Assembly (NCBI GenBank): GCA_037133915.1
Contig: JBAXND010000004.1
Coordinates: 62,001-126,000 of the forward strand
Direction: 5' to 3'
From: Bacteroidota bacterium
GTDB taxonomy: Bacteria; Bacteroidota; Bacteroidia; Bacteroidales; CAIWKO01
DNA length: 64,000 nt
Shown here: piece by piece, positions 62,320-64,000 of the stretch
How positions within the stretch are numbered: position 1 is the first letter of the stretch
How the letters are laid out: every line of letters begins with the position of its first letter
Made by a program: the position numbers and the translations under genes
Notes under the pieces: generated by a model
Database searches by the model: none
What the model was told of the DNA's origin: nothing
The model's input: only the letters and a program-made list of their open reading frames with translations

Positions 62320-64000
62320 ATGCTTCGAAGGCTACTCTTTTTAACGACAGTTTTACTGACAGCAAACCTGATGGCGTTTGCACAGTCAGGTACCCTGAAG
62401 GGAAAAATCACAGACAAAGTCACCAAGGAACCCATTCCTTTTGCCAATATTATCATTGAGCAAGGTGGCAAGCAGTCGGGTGGTACAACAACCGATTTTG
62501 ATGGCAATTTCACCATCAAGCCTATTCCCCCTGGCAAATATGACATCAAGGCAACGTTTGTCGGATACAAACCCATCATGATTACAAACCTCGTTATTGT
62601 TGCCAACCAGATTACCTTCCAGGATATCATCATGGAGTCTACGGCAATCAATATCGAAACCTTTGAGGTTGTTGATTATAAAGTTCCGCTGATTGACAAG
62701 GATCAGACTTCCACCGGGGGCACCATGACCTCCGAGGAAATATCAAAAATGCCGGGACGTTCGGCCGAAAGTGTTGCAGCTACCGTTGGTGGCGTATTCT
62801 CGTCTGACGGCGAAATGGGCAGCATCAGGGGTGCAAGAACCAGCGGCACTGTTACTTATATCGACGGTGTTAAAGTTTATGGATCATCAAGTGTACCTAA
62901 AGCTGCCATCGAGCAAGTTACCGTTATTACCGGCGGTACACCCGCACAATACGGCGATGCTACCGGTGGTGTTCTTTCTATCTCAACCAAAGGTGCAAGC
63001 CGCGAATTCGGACTCGGTTTCGAAGGAGCCACCTCGCAATTTCTTGATAAATTTGGTTACAACCTTCTCAGCTTTAATATGCAGGGACCCCTTATCAAGG
63101 GCAAAGAATCTGCTTCGGGTACTGCACTGTTAGGCTATTTTATTGCGGCCGACTATACCTACGAAAAAGACCAGCGTCCCAGCCAGATTGGTAACTGGAA
63201 AGCTAAAGATGATGTTATTGCCGAAATTGAAAAAACCCCGCTTCGCCCCACCGGACTTAGCTCAGGCGGAACCTATCAGAGTTCTTCGTTTCTGAAGAAA
63301 AACGATATGGAAAAGATTGATGCCAAAGTGAATGCTGCCGGCAACGCACTTTCTGTAAGCGGTAAAATTGACGTTCGTACCTCATTAACTACCAACCTTA
63401 CCTTTGGTGGTACCTATAATAAAGACTGGGGTAATAACTACAGCTATTATAACTCGCTGCTTAACTGGAATAAATTCTCAGCAAGCAACAATACATCGTG
63501 GCGCGTATATGGTCGCTTTACCCAACGGTTTCCGGTAGCTTCCGAAAGCAAATCGCTTATTAAAAACGTATACTACTCATTGCAGGCTGATTATTCAAAA
63601 AGCACCTATGTTACACAAGATGCCGAATTTAAAGATGAGTTGTTCAAATACGGTTATGTAGGTAAATTTACAACACATAAAGTACGCTCCTATGGTTGGG
63701 GAACAGATGATGTAACCGGAATGACCGGATATCTTCATAATAGTTTCAGAGACACCCTTTATGAATTCGAGCGTTCGGAAATAAACCCTATTCTTTCCAA
63801 TTACACCGAGAATTACTATAAACTTTTTGCCAATCAGCCTACTAACCATTACAGAAATTCAGATGAAGTTCAGCTTGGTGGAGGACTTCTGAACGGCGAC
63901 ACCCCCAATGAAGTTTATGGACTGTGGGCTGATGTTGGAACACCATACAATGGATATTCCCACTCATCCTTTACCCAGGTCGGATTCAATGCAAATGGTT
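62320..64000 (+). CDS. TonB-dependent outer-membrane receptor with carboxypeptidase-like N-terminal domain (3' truncated by window)
   Basis: 560 codons are visible and the frame is still open at the window edge. A signal peptide (LLFLTTVLLTANLMAFAQ) is followed by a CarboxypepD_reg-like domain (GTLKGKITDKVTKEPIPFANI to about residue 105), then the plug with GSIRGARTSGTVTYIDGVKVYG and VTVITGGTPAQYGDATGGVLSIST, and the start of the barrel. This is the plan of Bacteroidota TonB-dependent transporters. A SusD partner, if any, would lie beyond the edge. The kinase-LytTR pair upstream may regulate it. Confidence 0.93.
   Translation, partial: MLRRLLFLTTVLLTANLMAFAQSGTLKGKITDKVTKEPIPFANIIIEQGGKQSGGTTTDFDGNFTIKPIPPGKYDIKATFVGYKPIMITNLVIVANQITFQDIIMESTAINIETFEVVDYKVPLIDKDQTSTGGTMTSEEISKMPGRSAESVAATVGGVFSSDGEMGSIRGARTSGTVTYIDGVKVYGSSSVPKAAIEQVTVITGGTPAQYGDATGGVLSISTKGASREFGLGFEGATSQFLDKFGYNLLSFNMQGPLIKGKESASGTALLGYFIAADYTYEKDQRPSQIGNWKAKDDVIAEIEKTPLRPTGLSSGGTYQSSSFLKKNDMEKIDAKVNAAGNALSVSGKIDVRTSLTTNLTFGGTYNKDWGNNYSYYNSLLNWNKFSASNNTSWRVYGRFTQRFPVASESKSLIKNVYYSLQADYSKSTYVTQDAEFKDELFKYGYVGKFTTHKVRSYGWGTDDVTGMTGYLHNSFRDTLYEFERSEINPILSNYTENYYKLFANQPTNHYRNSDEVQLGGGLLNGDTPNEVYGLWADVGTPYNGYSHSSFTQVGFNANG

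Overview
The window is chromosomal DNA from a member of the phylum Bacteroidota. Three things point there. Several genes carry type IX secretion (T9SS) sorting domains, and a PorZ homologue sits next to recO. Most upstream regions carry the phylum-specific promoter element TAnnTTTG instead of a -35/-10 pair. The gene families are typical: DUF4783, a TonB receptor with a carboxypeptidase-like N-terminal domain, and a two-propeller sensor kinase paired with a LytTR regulator. A class or genus cannot be fixed from the sequence alone. Almost all of the window is coding; no rRNA, tRNA, CRISPR array, integrase or insertion sequence was found.

Layout. 1-9 kb: a partial gene, a DUF4783-nadC-BrkB cluster, rlmH, a GT4 glycosyltransferase, an orphan sigma-54 activator, an aldehyde dehydrogenase, and an ECF sigma factor overlapping a GT2 glycosyltransferase. 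9-16 kb: tgt convergent with a long QueA paralogue, then nadD, recO and porZ. 16-26 kb: yidC with a drug/metabolite transporter, a TPR protein with rsmA, and serS and alaS. 26-34 kb: a KilA-N gene, an M23 peptidase, a CapA-like protein, an NlpC/P60 peptidase, an amino acid permease and dxs. 34-39 kb: asnS, rpoN, a PAP2-like membrane protein, an outer-membrane barrel and a SpoT-like HD hydrolase. 39-46 kb: one 2056-residue repeat protein with a type-B T9SS C-terminus. 46-51 kb: a WYL regulator divergent from an unknown gene, hsp20, an EamA transporter, a phospholipase D-like protein and ruvC. 51-57 kb: a flippase-like/GT2 pair, ispD, the standard queA, and an M1 peptidase with a Rieske-like lipoprotein. 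57-64 kb: a small lipoprotein, the sensor kinase, the LytTR regulator and a TonB receptor that runs off the end.

How the genes fit together. Most are housekeeping: tRNA charging (serS, alaS, asnS), queuosine-type tRNA modification (tgt, two queA), NAD synthesis (nadC, nadD), isoprenoid synthesis (dxs, ispD), repair (recO, ruvC) and envelope assembly (yidC, porZ). The window holds both rpoN and a receiver-less sigma-54 activator. A candidate sigma-54 promoter with two upstream direct repeats 31 bp apart precedes hsp20.

Items most worth a second look are: the hsp20 control region; the palindrome centred between the divergent WYL and unknown genes; a pair of hairpins with conserved loops and covarying stems (REP-like); a Tgt lacking its three zinc cysteines; the 2056-residue repeat protein; and a Rieske-like lipoprotein lacking the cluster histidines. 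None of these amounts to a proven new system.
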